Positions 34,385 through 45,855 of a stretch of DNA of 64,000 bases are shown piece after piece. Made by a program: the position numbers and the translations under genes. This DNA is from Pachyseris speciosa. Lineage: Eukaryota; Cnidaria; Anthozoa; Scleractinia; Pachyseridae. The stretch spans positions 106,001-170,000 of the forward strand of contig JAEMWC010001016.1 of NCBI GenBank assembly GCA_016490735.1, read 5' to 3'. The notes beneath the pieces are model-generated. The model was not told where the DNA came from, searched no databases, and saw only the letters and a program-made list of their open reading frames with translations. Numbering within the stretch: the stretch's first letter is position 1; every line of letters begins with the position of its first letter.

Positions 34385-37300
34385 CTGCGGGACTATGGTG
34401 TTCCATCCCCGCCAAAAATCAAAGTTGATCACAACATTCAACTTGACAGTTTAATCATTAACTTGGCAAACCTCAACATCATATTTCACTCTTCAACTTT
34501 GTACTTTGTATCACAAACATTGAAACTTTCGACATCAACTTTCAAAGTGACGGTTCAACATTCAACTTTATCCATCAACATTCATGTTTACATATCAACA
34601 ATGGTCTTGGCACATGGGCTGTCAGCAAAAGATGACGTTTGAATCTCGAAGTCGAATGTTGAGTTACCAAAGGCGCTCCAATCCCGCCAAAATTGAACTT
34701 CAGAATTCTACTTTCAAGTTGATAATTCAACATCAAATGTTACGTATCAATACCCGTGTTTAACGATGAACATTGCTATTGTTGATGACGCAAATATGTT
34801 AGTTCACCATAACGTAATGTTTGATCTCTCAAAGTTGGTTGTTTCGTTATCCATACATACCAATTCCGCCAAAAATCCCATTGAAGCGCTGTAGAGGAGG
34901 GGACGGGTAATTTTGTAAGGCCTTAGCCTATGAAGGTCCGTTCTGGTCAAAATTTATACAAGATTTTTTTGTCGGCTTATATGGTATTCAATTATTTTTA
35001 CTGGCAGTCTATTTTATGTCACTGTCTATAATATATTTTCGTTACCTTCCGTGAAATTTTTGGGGGGCTACTGTAGGAATTATTTTTGGTACCCTTTCCG
35101 AATATTTTTTTTTTCGCACTGTCCATGAATTATTTTTGGTTACCCTCCGCGAATTATTTTTTCGTACTGTCGAATTAATTTTTGGCTCGGTGATGCATTG
35201 CGTGGCTGTGACTTGTATGTCTAACGCTTCAACACTGGATCGAGTTCTCCCCGTCGTCATAAGAACGTTGAATTCCACAAATAGCTCGAAATGCAATACA
35301 AGAAATCGACCGAATAGCTCAAACAGTCCGCTCAAATGGGCCATCCTTCAGCTGTGCTAGAGGTGACCCCTCCTCAAGTTCTACTGGTAATGAAACGCCT
35401 TGAAGTTCCACTCGTGTAGGAGGCAGTTCTGTAGTGATCCACTGATCAGTCTTTCTTGTTCACAGTTTGCGATGCGAGAGACCGCAACGCACTGACTGAC
35501 TGAATTGAGACGGAGGTTCCCTACACTTTCAAGTTCAAATGATGCTGTAGCACTGGGTGTCTCGAAACCTCGGACCCTAAAATTAATAAAAATTTACTCA
35601 GCGTGATTGCTGCAAGCCGTCTTGTTTACTGTTCGTCGATAATGTTGTAGCCAGAATCTGAAGGGGAAACAAAAACAGCTCGTGAAGGTAATTACCTGCA
35701 CTGATCACAAAAATAATACTCAGCATTCGTATCGATTTTTGGTTGCTTTATAAGTGTCAACCAAAATTTATCCACAATGTTTTAGACTGGCGATTCGAGC
35801 TAAGTTTAGTTAGCGCGGGGTGCGTTGTGTGATGGTTTCGCAATCTGTACAAAAATATATAGCGTAACGTTACAGAAACAGGATGGTAAAGACAATGAAC
35901 TCATGCCTTGGAAATTACATCTACGAACAGATACTTGTTTTACCATATTAAATTGACAGCTGATGTTGACTTATAACTTACGCCTTCTTAGTGAGTGTAT
36001 GAAAATGCATATATTGGGAAACCGTCACGCAACGCACCCTGCGCTAACTAAACTTGGCTACAATCGCTTCTAAAACATTGTGGATAAATGTGGTTTACAC
36101 TAATAAAACAACCAAACATCAATACGAATGTTGAGCATTATTTCTGTGATCAGTACAGGCAATTACTACCGGGAGCTATTTTTGTTTCCCTCCGCAGATT
36201 CTGGTTACGACATTATCGACGAACTCAAGACGGCTTGTAGCAATCACACTGTGTACATTTTTGTTAATTTTAGACTATTTTAGGGTCCGAGGTTTCGAGA
36301 CACCTAGTGCTACAGCATCATTTGAACTTGAAAGTGTAGGGAGCCTCCTTCTCAATTCAGTCAGTCAGTGCGTTGTGGTCTCTCGCATCGCAAACGGTGA
36401 ACTGCCTCCTGCACGATTGGAACTTGAGGGCGTTTTATTTCCAGTAGAACTTGAGGAGGGGTCACCTCTAGCATAGCTGAAGGATGGCCCATTTAAGCGG
36501 ACTATTTGAGCTATTCGGTCGATGTCTTGTAGTGTATTTCGAGCTATTTGTGCAATTCAACGTTCTTATGACGACGGGAAGAAGTCGATCCAGTGTTGAC
36601 GCGTTAGACATACAAGTCACAGCCACGCAATGCATCACCGAACCAAAAATTAATTCGATAGTACTAAAAAATAATTCACGGAGGGAACCAAAAATAATTC
36701 ATGGACAGTGCGAAAAAAAGTATTCGGAAAGGTGCCAAAAATAATTCGTACAATGTAATAATAAATAATTTGTAGGGGGTAGCCCCCAAAAATTCACAGA
36801 AGGTAACAAAAAAAGTCAAGACAAAAATTTGAAAATATATTTAGACAGTGACATAAATAGACTGCCAGTAAAAATAATTGAATACCATATAAGCCGACAA
36901 AAAAACTCTTAATTAATTTTGACCAGAACGGACCTTCATAGGCTAAGGCCTTACAAAATTACCCGTCCCCTCCCCTACAGCGCTTCAATGGGATTTTTGG
37001 CGGAATTGGTATGTATGGATAACGAAACAACCAACTTTGAGAGATCGAACATTACGTTATGGTGAACTAGCATATTTGCGTCATCAGCAATAGCAATGTT
37101 CATTGTTAAACACAGGTATTGATACGTAACATTTGATGTTGAATTATCAACTTGAAAGTAGAATTCTGAAGTTCAATTTTGGCGGGATTGGAGCGCCTTT
37201 GGTAACTCAACTTTCGACTTCGAGATTCAAACGTCATCTTTTGCTGACAGCCCATGTGCCAAGACCATTGTTGATATGTATACATGAATGTTGATGGATA

Positions 37301-37475
37301 AAGTTGAATGTTGAACCGTCACTTTGAAAGTTGATGTCGAAAGTTTCAATGTTTGTGATACAAAGTACAAAGTTGAAGAGTGAAATATGATGTTGAGGTT
37401 TGCCAAGTTAATGATTAAACTGTCAAGTTGAATGTTGTGATCAACTTTGATTTTTGGCGGGGATGGAACACCATA
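34385..37475. repeat. 3.1-kb near-palindrome inside the foldback element
   Basis: Arms run about 34385-35870 and 35950-37475. An 80-residue frame on the plus strand at 34400-34642 appears identically on the minus strand at 37227-37470, so identity is high. The unpaired centre near 35870-35950 is under 100 bases. The arms are rich in TCAACATTCAACTTT-type sequence and carry no known protein, so the matching frames are not good evidence for a gene. Confidence 0.85.
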
Positions 37476-37707
37476 CCGGGACTGGGTACGAGTTATTAAC
37501 ACAAGATAAACAACATGGCGGCTCGAGGGGAGAACTTCGCATTTAGAGCATGGATAGTATTTGATTATTGTTAACCAGTAAGCGTTAGCGAACTTATCCA
37601 ACATTCTTAGCGAAACGACTTTTTAAACCATTAGCGAAACAACTTCACAACGTTAGCGAATCAACTGAACACGTTAGCGAATCAACTGAACACGTTAGCG
37701 AACTGGC

Positions 37708-37819
37708 CCAGTTGCTCGAAAGCATGGTTAGCGCTAACCATTGGTTAAGATGTGTTAAAACCTATAGGTTGTCATGGTATTTAACCCGGGTTAGCGCTAA
37801 CCATGCTTCGAGCAACTGG
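37708..37819. mobile_element. Small inverted-repeat insertion with GGTTAGCGCTAACC ends
   Basis: CCAGTTGCTCGAAAGCATGG is mirrored at the right as CCATGCTTCGAGCAACTGG. The inner GGTTAGCGCTAACC is itself palindromic. It lies in the right terminal array of the foldback element. Confidence 0.6.
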
Positions 37820-39104
37820 ACCCTGGACATTAGCGAAACGACTCGTTAGCGAAACGACCGACATTCATCACAACAGACCCAGCAAGCCTTACAGTCATTG
37901 AAGACTTCCCCAATTGCGAGTTGTGATGATATTTTCATCGAAATCGCAAGACTCCATTCCAATCGCACCACCTACAACTTAACAGAAGAAGCCCGAGAAC
38001 TCCTTGACCTAATCAACTATGAATTTATCTCAGAGGTGAACGCCGCGATTAGTGAAGGTCGATCTCCTCCGAAGACAAAGAAAATAGACATTGTCCTTCG
38101 AGTGGCTGTCTCTCTACACATATTCAACTCCATCGCCGAGCAACTCCTACACCGCACAGAACCGCAGATGCCAGTCAACGAAATCCCCAGAGCCACCATT
38201 GAGAAGGCGATCAAGTACGTGACATGGGCTGAATCCCAGAAGGAGATCTTTGTTGAGGTGAGCATTGCCATTTATTACTCAAAATTTTATATCGATTTAG
38301 CCACCGGGAAACAGTTAATTTCACTTTACGGTTTCTTAGCCTCCTAACGAATTTAGTACAGTATACACTTGAGTTCGTGACACGTTCACATCCTATTTTT
38401 CTAGCTAATCCAGGATTAGAGGGAACTTTCATGCCAGTTTCATTGCTGTTCCATAAATTTGCCTTGGTATTTTGGCATGTACCTTTCTTGAACTTGGGCT
38501 CAAATTCTGCTTTTTAAGCATTCCTAACGAGCGAGGTGAAAACTTCAGTGATCGCAAAAGTAACCGTCAATCGGCCTTTAACAACCTAACCCTGGCTGTG
38601 GGCAAACTCGTTCGCTGCAGTAATCAAACAGCCTTCACCTCTTGTTACAACAGTCGTAATTGGCGATTTATTTGTTTTCAGTTTTTGAGTGAGCTGATAA
38701 CTCCGACACAAGATGAGGAAAAAGCACAGCCAACCATGTTTGCCGTGAAGACTGCATGCATTTTATTCCCCGGGGCAGTCGTTACATTCCGAGCGTTCAA
38801 GCAGAGCACCACTCGAAGCTTGCGGGGCATCGCCGATGCAGAATTCCACGATGCAATAAAGGCCTTGGAAGACAGCGGTTTGGGAACTGTTAAAAGGCTA
38901 AGAATTCCACGTACAGCAAACCAGGTGACGGTCTTCGTTAAGAATGATCCTGAGGCTATCAATTGGCCATGCAATCTTTGCACACAAACTGAGTACCGAC
39001 AGCGATACCAGCTCGCGCCCCACCGAAGTATTACGCCGGCAATTAAACGTGCACTGGAATCTAATGGCTATGTTCCAGAGGGTTTTTTCGACGATAACGA
39101 CTGA

Positions 39105-39595
39105 ACAATGTTCTTTTCCCGAAAACGTCGTTCGTGTAAATAGGACTGATATAGCCTTTTCCCTTTGGCTTTGAGTATGTTACGTCACCCAATAGAAGAG
39201 AGGAAATCTAGACAAAAATTACAAATGTAAATATTTCTTAAGCTTGTTCCAGTTCTTAAAATTAATATTGGCGTACGCATCATTCAATTACTATTTCCAG
39301 TTGATATTTCATTTCCTAAATCATCTGACAAATAAGTTCCAAACTTTTTACAACTTTGCCCATGTCTCCTTGCTATTCTTTTTAATTAAAACGTTCCTTA
39401 TATATTTATTGTCTCGTAGAGTTGTCAGTTGATTTAAGGTTGCAAATAATTTGATATTCATGACTTAATTTACCTTTCGCCGCTTCGATTTATTATATCA
39501 AGATTACGTGAGTTTCTACCTAGTAAAGAGCACATCGACTTCCAGAGGATGGCTTTTCTAAAATCACCAGGCCTCAAATATACATTTTGGGGGAG
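39105..39595. other. 3' flank of the DUF3987-like gene
   Basis: AT-rich sequence between the stop codon and the minisatellite. It presumably holds the 3' UTR. No other feature seen. Confidence 0.4.
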
Positions 39596-39945
39596 GGGTG
39601 GTCTTCTACACTGCGTATCCGCGTATCCGCGTATCCACTCCAATCTATATCTAGAATATCACTAGGGGAGGGGTGGTCTGCGAGACTGCGTATCCGCGTA
39701 TCCACTGCAATCTATACCTAGAATATCACTGGGGGAGGGGTGGTCTTCGACACTGCGTATCCGCGTATCCGCGTATCCACTGCAATCTATACCTAGAATA
39801 TCACTGGGGAGGGGTGGTCTTCGACACTGCGTATCCGCGTATCCACTGCAATCTATACCTAGAATATCACTAGGGGAGGGGTGGCTGCGACACAGCGAGG
39901 GGTGGTCTTCGACACTGCGAATCCGCGTATCCGCTCTTTCCAGGG
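39590..39945. repeat. Minisatellite of 65-77 bp units carrying GCGTATCC
   Basis: About four and a half units of GGGGAGGGGTGGTCT, then CGACACTGCGTATCCGCG, then CACTGCAATCTATACC, then TAGAATATCACT. Unit length varies with the number of GTATCCGC copies inside. It forms the right end of the two-gene element; the left end (30142-30222) has the inverse motif. Confidence 0.85.
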
Positions 39946-40102
39946 GTGCACCTTTGAAATGGCAGGGTATTCTGCAGTTACTCCGAAACAAAAACTTTTC
40001 TGGTTTCCCCGCGCGAGGCGGCCTCGATCTTCGATATGAAGAAAACAAAGCATGTTGGGTAGCGGCTACCAGCGTGCATGCTTGACCTTGAGTATCCGAG
40101 TT

Positions 40103-40639
40103 TAGGGTTAGATACATTATGCCGGCATAATTTTGGGCATAATGCTGGCATAATGGGCTTTTTTTTTTCAGCATAAAGACTAAAGAGAATAACAATAAGA
40201 AGAAAAATTACTATTTCTATAACTGTAATGCAAAATTTTCACTTTGAAGTGCTTTTAGTAAGGATTTAACATATTCAAAGGCTTGGTTGCTACTTTCAAG
40301 GCCTGGTTGCATCATTTTGCCAGGCTGCTAAGGCTTGCCAGTTGTATCCTAAAGATGGAGAGTTCGATTGAAATAAGACATTTTGAGTGCTTTTGAGCAT
40401 TATTTGTTGTTTATTGCTTGTAAAGTTGTAACTGATGCAATGAAATGTTGTGTTTCTGACTTATGAAGGTATTTTTTTGTCTGAAGGCAGTGAAGGGATG
40501 GAAAAAGGCATCAAATATAACCAAGATCAGTCGAGCATAATGCTACTTCTCGAGCTTAATTTTAGGCATAATGCTGTTGTTTTGAGGGTGACGCTCAAAA
40601 GCATAATGCTCAAATTTTTGAGCATAATGTATCTAACCC
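40103..40639. mobile_element. MITE with 10-bp target duplications
   Basis: TAGGGTTAGATACATTATGC at the left and GCATAATGTATCTAACCC at the right. TATCCGAGTT lies at 40093-40102 and 40640-40649. GCATAATG is repeated inside near both ends. The 10-bp duplication fits a Mutator-like element. There is no coding sequence. Confidence 0.85.
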
Positions 40640-40649
40640 TATCCGAGTT

Positions 40650-41050
40650 AGTCATGCGTGAAGTTCAAACCAAAACTTGAAGTTTGAATTTCAAAACTTG
40701 TGCGTCATTTCGGGCGCATCTTCGAGAAGGCTGAAAACAAAGACTTGACGTTGAAGCGAAAAATGTAATGTTGAGGGGAAAGCTTGATCGTTCTCAGAAA
40801 CTGGAATGTTCAGACGAAGGCGTGAATGTTGAAACGAAGACTAGATTGTTGAAACAAATAGTTCATTTTTGAAGAGAAAACTTCAATCTTGAATCTTGTT
40901 TAGCATCTTTGAACTTGTATTGATGACAATATGGTACGATGTTGAATGCAAAGAAAGAGTTTTGTTTTTAGAAGTTCATATCTAAATCGTAAACATAACG
41001 TTAAAAATGAAAACTTGGATGTTGAAAATAAAACTTGGCACATTTCCTCT
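40650..41050. other. Stretch with repeated TTGAA/GTTGAA motifs
   Basis: Degenerate repeats of AATGTTGAA and AAAACTTGA fill this stretch and resemble the motif content of the foldback arms at 34.4-37.5 kb. No gene seen. Confidence 0.4.
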
Positions 41051-41116
41051 GATTTGTTGGAAAAATCAGAGTCATCACTACATAGACGTCGAAGTCTAAG
41101 AAATTGAGAATAGGGA

Positions 41117-41866
41117 ATGGCGTTTTTGACATGGCATTTTTTCGAGAAACGTGGCTATCCTGATTCTGTAGTTCAATCGGGCCATCACCGCGCTCAGCGG
41201 ATTGATCAACAGTCAGCACTACAGACGTCACAAAAGGAAAAGAATGACAGAATTCCATTCACCCTCACATTTCATCCGCATAATAACCCAGTTAAAGCCA
41301 TCATTCTTAACAACTTTAAGATACTGCAAAATGATCCAGAAACTGCTAGAATCTTTTCGGAACCACCGCTGATTTCATTCAAACGCGACAAAAATGTAGG
41401 TAACTTTCTAGTTAAAAGCGCATTCAAAACAACTGAACAACCTGGCACTTTTAAATGCGCGCGCTCGCGATGCAAAACTTGTCCTTTCATTCAAAACACT
41501 GACAAAATATCGGGCCCTAAGCGATCTGTTAAGATCACTGATCGTTTCACGTGTACCTCCGCAAATGTTATCTATTGCATAACCTGCACATTATGCAAAA
41601 AGTTATACATTGGCGAAACAGGAAGACGACTAGGTGACCGATTCCGAGAACATCTTCGTGATGTTGAGAAAGATGACAAAGACGCATCCAAACCTGTCGC
41701 TCGGCATTTTAATCTCCCTAACCATTCCAAACAACACATGTCAATCTCCGGCCTTTCCCTACATCAAGGTACCACGGAAAGCCGTAAAAATCTCGAGCAA
41801 AAACTGATCTTTCAAATTGGCACTCTTAATCCCCACGGTATCAACGAGCGCTTTTCATTCAATTAA
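41117..41866 (+). pseudogene. Penelope-like element, 5'-truncated: linker and GIY-YIG endonuclease
   Basis: The open frame starts within the linker after the RT (FFEKRGYPDSVVQSGHHRA). It has the conserved HPHNNPVKAIILNNF and PPLISFKRDKNVGNFLV blocks, a Cys knuckle (CARSRCKTC), and the GIY-YIG domain VIYCITCTLCKKLYIGETGR with FREHL. All RT motifs are absent, so it cannot be autonomous, but the endonuclease frame is intact. Its family differs from the element at 2.6-5.9 kb. Downstream comes a terminal segment with a hammerhead-like motif. Confidence 0.88.
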
Positions 41867-41959
41867 TTAATCCCTGTTTTTCACGTTACCATGTTACCAC
41901 CAATAGCGTAGCTCCATTTTCTGTATATAAACCATACACAACCCACAATTCCTCGATTC

Positions 41960-41995
41960 GCTCCGACGAAGGGCTAACGCTCGAAACGTCAGCTA
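41960..41995 (+). ncRNA. Hammerhead-like motif in the Penelope 3' terminal segment
   Basis: CCGACGA, then GGGC, TAAC, GCTC as stem-loop II, then GAAACGTC. This is the hammerhead order with one change in the core (CCGACGA for CUGANGA). It lies 90-130 bases after the GIY-YIG stop, where such motifs occur in Penelope elements. Confidence 0.45.
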
Positions 41996-42004
41996 ATCGA
42001 ATCC

Positions 42005-42035
<31 letters not shown>

Positions 42036-42419
42036 CGTTGATAAACCAAATTTTCGTGTCTCACTTCCCCGCCGACGCAGCACCACAGTTTCTTTATAAA
42101 CTAATCCCCTTTATTTACATGTAGAAGAAACCGGTTGAACGATTCTCTCGCATGAGTTCGCCCATTGTTCATCGATCCCAATGGCTGTAAATTTTGAAGA
42201 TTAAAAGACGTGGAGCGCAAACCGACGGCCGTAAATTTCGACTATATGTAGAATATGAAGCTTAGAACTACACATACAGCATGTCTGGGCTGCCTGTGCT
42301 TTGAAGTACCCAGCTTGATATCTTTTTGTACTTGATTTAATTTTTGTGTCTACTGCGCATGCGCAGGTAGACACTAAGACGGACAAAAAGTTTGTTAACT
42401 TGTCGATATGCAATCGCTA

Positions 42420-42625
42420 ATCAATAAGTGATCTGTGATGCCGAGGAGGGCCGGTCAAGCCAATACCGACCAATCACGTCTGAAATCGCAACGAGCGATC
42501 CACTAGCCTGCGTAGCTGGCGGTTTTGTCGGGGTGCGCGCGAGCGAGCGGCGAAGCCGGGAGGAGAAAAACCGCCTGCCCGGATTGGGGGCCTTGTTGAC
42601 TGCCGCCCCCAAATTCACAATTTGA
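42420..42625 (+). repeat. Dispersed GC-rich repeat (plus copy)
   Basis: GTAGCTGGCGGTTTTGTCGG, then GCGAGCGAGCGGCGAAGCC, then GAAAAACCGCCTGCCCGG. The inverse copy is found in two parts at 43570-43599 and 46678-46760, split by the satellite foldback element. Confidence 0.75.
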
Positions 42626-42839
42626 CAACCTGTTGACAGCTTTTGACGATCATCAAAACAAATAATCAATATGATTTCTTGAGTCGATGGGGGCGAAAGC
42701 CGGCGAAACTCCGAAAAAAGGTTTTCAGTCCTCAAAGAAGTGTCAATGATAATTGCAGATTGTGCTGTTGCTAGCTAAAGATTAAGGAGACTTCGTCTAT
42801 CTCAACCCAAACATTTGTCAAGAATTCGAAGATTTCCTG

Positions 42840-43415
42840 TCATCGGAAATAAGATAACATTTGTCTTGCCGAAAAAAATTATAACTCGCGTTCTATTTCT
42901 CAGTGATTTCTATTCTTGCAATAATTTTGGTCTCAATGGAAAGCTAAATCTTTGCAGTTTGTGCTTTTTGCATTCCGCTTCGACGAAAATGTTCACAGAA
43001 CATGGGAAAAAAATTCCGTGTACGAGTAAAACAGCGCTTTGAGTGACCGACGTCCCACAGAATAAACAAACACTGATGCTCGGTTTTTTAAAAATTCTAA
43101 CTCTCGTTAGTTTTGTCGTAAAGCGGTAATTTTGGTCTCTATGGAAAGCTAAAAACGTGTAGGTTTTAGACTTTGTTATTGGCGCTCACGAAATCCATTC
43201 AAGAAGTTGAAAATCGGTTTTCCGTCAATGAATAAAATTGCGTTATCAAGTTGTCCCTTTTCCCGTCAACGCAGTCAATTAACGGAATATTTGTGTTACC
43301 GAAAAAAAATTATAACTCGAGTTCTATTTGTATTCTTGCCATAATTTTGGTCTCTATGGAAAGCTAAAGCTTTGTAGTTTCTGTTTTTTTGCATTTTGCT
43401 TGGACGAACATGTCA
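42840..43415 (+). repeat. Degenerate tandem repeat, three units of about 200-250 bp
   Basis: CGAAAAAAATTATAACTCG, then AATTTTGGTCTC(A/T)ATGGAAAG, then TTTGCATT recur near 42870, 43110 (partial) and 43305. No coding sequence. Confidence 0.65.
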
Positions 43416-43757
43416 CTGACATGTTCACAGGCTCTTGCTAATACTTCCTCTGCCATTTTGTTTTGACTCTCACATTCCCTTGGAGCTCTCCCTTGGGAGA
43501 TTAACAAAACGCTTGATTGGCGTGTATAGATTCTGAGCCAGCGTACGGACTACTCAAAAAAGCCCCTAATCCGGGCAGGCGGTTTTTCATTGCCCTCCGT
43601 ATGGCAAGCCGTTGCTGCCAAAAGCCTATTGAGTTGTAAATCCTGGTCCAAATGTCTTTCAATATCATCGAGTTAGAAAAGTTACATGGTCAGTTTTGAA
43701 ATTGCATGGTCGAGTTCTGGAGAACCATGGTTGAGTTGCATTTTGAAAGTTTGAGTT

Positions 43758-44452
43758 CTCGCTAGCGAGTTTTTATATTCTCGCTAGCGAGTTTTCAATT
43801 TCTCGCTAGCGAGTTTTTAAATTCTCGCTAGCGAGTTTTCAATTTCTCGCTAGCGAGTTTTTAAATTCTCGCTAGCGAGTTTTCAATTTCTCGCTAGCGA
43901 GATTTTAAATTCTCGCTAGCGAGTTTTCAATTTCTCGCTAGCGAGTTTTCAATTTCTCGCTAGCGAGATTTTAAATTCTCGCTAGCGAGTTTTCAATTTC
44001 TCGCTGGCGAGTTGTCAATTTCTCGCTAGCGAGATTTCAAATTCTCGCTAGCGAGTTTTCAATTTCTCGCTAGCGAGATTTTAAATTCTCGCTAGCGAGT
44101 TTTCAATTTCTCGCTAGCGAGTTTTCAATTTCTCGCTAGCGAGATTTTAAATTCTCGCTAGCGAGTTTTCAATTTCTCGCTGGCGAGTTGTCAATTTCTC
44201 GCTAGCGAGATTTCAAATTCTCGCTAGCGAGTTTTCAATTTCTCGCTAGCGAGATTTTAAATTCTCGCTAGCGAGTTTTCAATTTCTCGCTAGCGAGTTT
44301 TCAATTTCTCGCTAGCGAGATTTTAAATTCTCGCTAGCGAGTTTTCAATTTCTCGCTGGCGAGTTGTCAATTTCTCGCTAGCGAGATTTCAAATTCTCGC
44401 TAGCGAGTTTTCAATTTCTCGCTAGCGAGTTTTTCAATTTCTCGCTAGCGAG
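43758..44452. repeat. 22-bp satellite array, left arm, with 176-bp higher-order period
   Basis: About 32 units of CTCGCTAGCGAG followed by a ten-base A/T spacer. The variant TCGCTGGCGAG occurs at 44001, 44177 and 44353, exactly 176 bases (eight units) apart, so a higher-order unit has been amplified. Confidence 0.92.
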
Positions 44453-45855
44453 TTTTTCACAATCGTGCGCAAGCGCAATATGCGGACGGATGTTGTAGAC
44501 GGTGGCGGAAGCTTTAGACCATACATAGATGGAAGTTGAAGGCCGCGAATGGAAGCCGTAAATTTTGCAATTTTGAACTGTTGTTTTCTTTGAGGGCTCG
44601 AACTGGCGGGGTTCAAGTGTACCGATATTTCATTGACCCAAAGAACATGATGCAAACAATACGCTCTGTGAGCGTTAACTCGGTACACTTTGGACACCTT
44701 GTGAAGTGCAGAAGTCGAACGCACGCTTTCTGATTCTCGGAAACAATCCGTATGAAAAATGAAAATGGTTTGCTTTTGGGTTCGCTCAATGCATCTTTGT
44801 TTTTGTACGAGGGAATCACGTAAAACTGTTTTCGGAGTTGGCTATGCGAAAATAATGTCACTGGCTCCCACTTGAATTACTTTTATAATTCAGCCTCGCT
44901 GTAGTTATTTGAAATCGTGGTATCGTTTCATGACTGTAACTAATTTGGGTCGACCTAAACTGTAATTAAACTCGGCTCAGGAAAAGTACAGTTTCTGACC
45001 CGCGCTTTAATACGGATCGAAAGTAATTTTAAACTGGTTTACTTGTGAAATGAACTACTGTACAAGCCAGACTCCGTGGCGCCAGTACGTGACAAGAAAA
45101 AGATCATTATCAAAATTTGCCATTAAGTCAAGCATTATTTGTGATGCAGGAAGCACAACAAAGTTCATCAGTGTTGGCATCGTTCAACTATTATGACTAT
45201 TATAAATTTACAGTGGCTTAACATAATTTTTCCTACGTTTTGAAGGAAAAAAAGAAGGTGTATTAAATGTCCTTTCGTGACATGCGATGCTGAACACGTC
45301 TAGATCCTGAAGACTTTCGTTGTTTTTTACAGTGCAAGATATGCAAAATTACTGAATCACAACTAAATTCCAGCCGACAAAGAATATTTGTGTCACTTTG
45401 TCGAAAGAAATCGACAAGCTGCTCTGCCTAACTATTTCACCTCATGTTGCAAACCTGTATTGAAATCGCATCAGACTACAGCAGCAATGAATACCCGAAT
45501 GCATGCACTTAGCTTAGCCACTACGTGAATGAGCTGGCTTCAAGGGCCCTTTGATCAATTTTTGAACCAATAGTCGGTTTTAGCGTACGTCTACTTCTGC
45601 ACTTCGCAAGGTGTTGAAGGTGTCCCAGGTAGAAGCTCATAGAGCGTCTTGTTTGCATTATGTTCTTTGGCTTAATGAAATATCGGCACACTTAAATCCT
45701 GCCAGTTCGAGCCCTCAAAGAAAACAACAGTTCAAAATTGCAAAATTTACGGCTTCCATTCGCGGCCTTCAACTTCCATCTATGTATGGTCTAAAGCTTC
45801 CGCCACCGTCTACAACATCCGTCCGCATATTGCGCTTGCGCACGATTGTGAAAAA

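Larger units (their letters stand above)
33025..37864. mobile_element. 4.84-kb foldback element with GTCGTTTCGCTAAC terminal repeats
   Basis: TCATCACAAC lies at 33015-33024 and 37865-37874, a 10-bp target duplication. From 33031 the left end carries CGGTCGTTTCGCTAACGAGT and several more copies of TCG(A/T)TTCGCTAACG. The right end carries the inverse array (37605-37864). Inside, arms about 34385-35870 and 35950-37475 form a 3.1-kb near-palindrome. No transposase is visible. The long duplication and repeat-bearing ends suggest a Mutator-like or foldback element mobilised in trans. It disrupts the DUF3987-like gene. Confidence 0.82.
32307..39104 (+). pseudogene. DUF3987-like P-loop ATPase gene, spliced, split by a 4.84-kb insertion
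   Basis: Exon 1 runs from ATG 32307 to 33024. It has a Walker A motif GPPTTGKS at residues 92-99, an LLSAEIYDVL segment in the Walker B place, a sensor-like ILGST, and GLLDRFLIAFP, a likely arginine-finger helix. The frame then hits the foldback element (33025-37864). It resumes at 37875 and runs to 38257 (LTEEARELLDLIN, then KIDIVLRVAVSLHIFN). A GTGAGC donor and a TTTGTTTTCAG acceptor define an intron, 38258-38681. The last exon is 38682-39104 and ends in a basic, Cys-containing tail. Exon 1 plus 37875-38257 add up to a whole number of codons once the element and one 10-bp target copy are left out, giving about 507 residues. DUF3987 proteins of bacteria and phages are helicase/primase-associated ATPases. 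Here it may assist mobility or replication of the surrounding element, which is inference. This copy is broken. Confidence 0.72.
30097..39985. mobile_element. Candidate two-gene mobile element: ISXO2/Merlin transposase plus DUF3987-like ATPase
   Basis: The ends are inverted copies: AACTGCAGAATACCCTGCCA at the left (from about 30097) returns inverted at about 39957-39979. The adjoining GGATACGCGGATAC motif on the left (30142-30222) returns as a GCGTATCCGCGTATCC minisatellite on the right (39610-39940). Between them lie a transposase on the minus strand and, about 0.6 kb away and divergent, a spliced ATPase gene on the plus strand. A later 4.84-kb element splits the ATPase gene. I found no target duplication outside the ends, so the limits and the unity of the element are inferred. 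Confidence 0.5.

Noticed and set aside
34367..34642. Frame repeated identically on the minus strand at 37227-37470
   Set aside because: The identity is explained by the palindrome arms, and the residue content follows a simple TCAACATTCAAC repeat. Not a gene.
38472..38681. Coding use of the ORF start between 38472 and 38681
   Set aside because: A GTGAGC donor at 38258 and a TTTGTTTTCAG acceptor at 38681 explain the break better; the extra residues lie in the intron.
43758..44452. CRISPR-like regular array
   Set aside because: Spacers are only ten bases, not unique, and the setting is an animal genome. It is a satellite.
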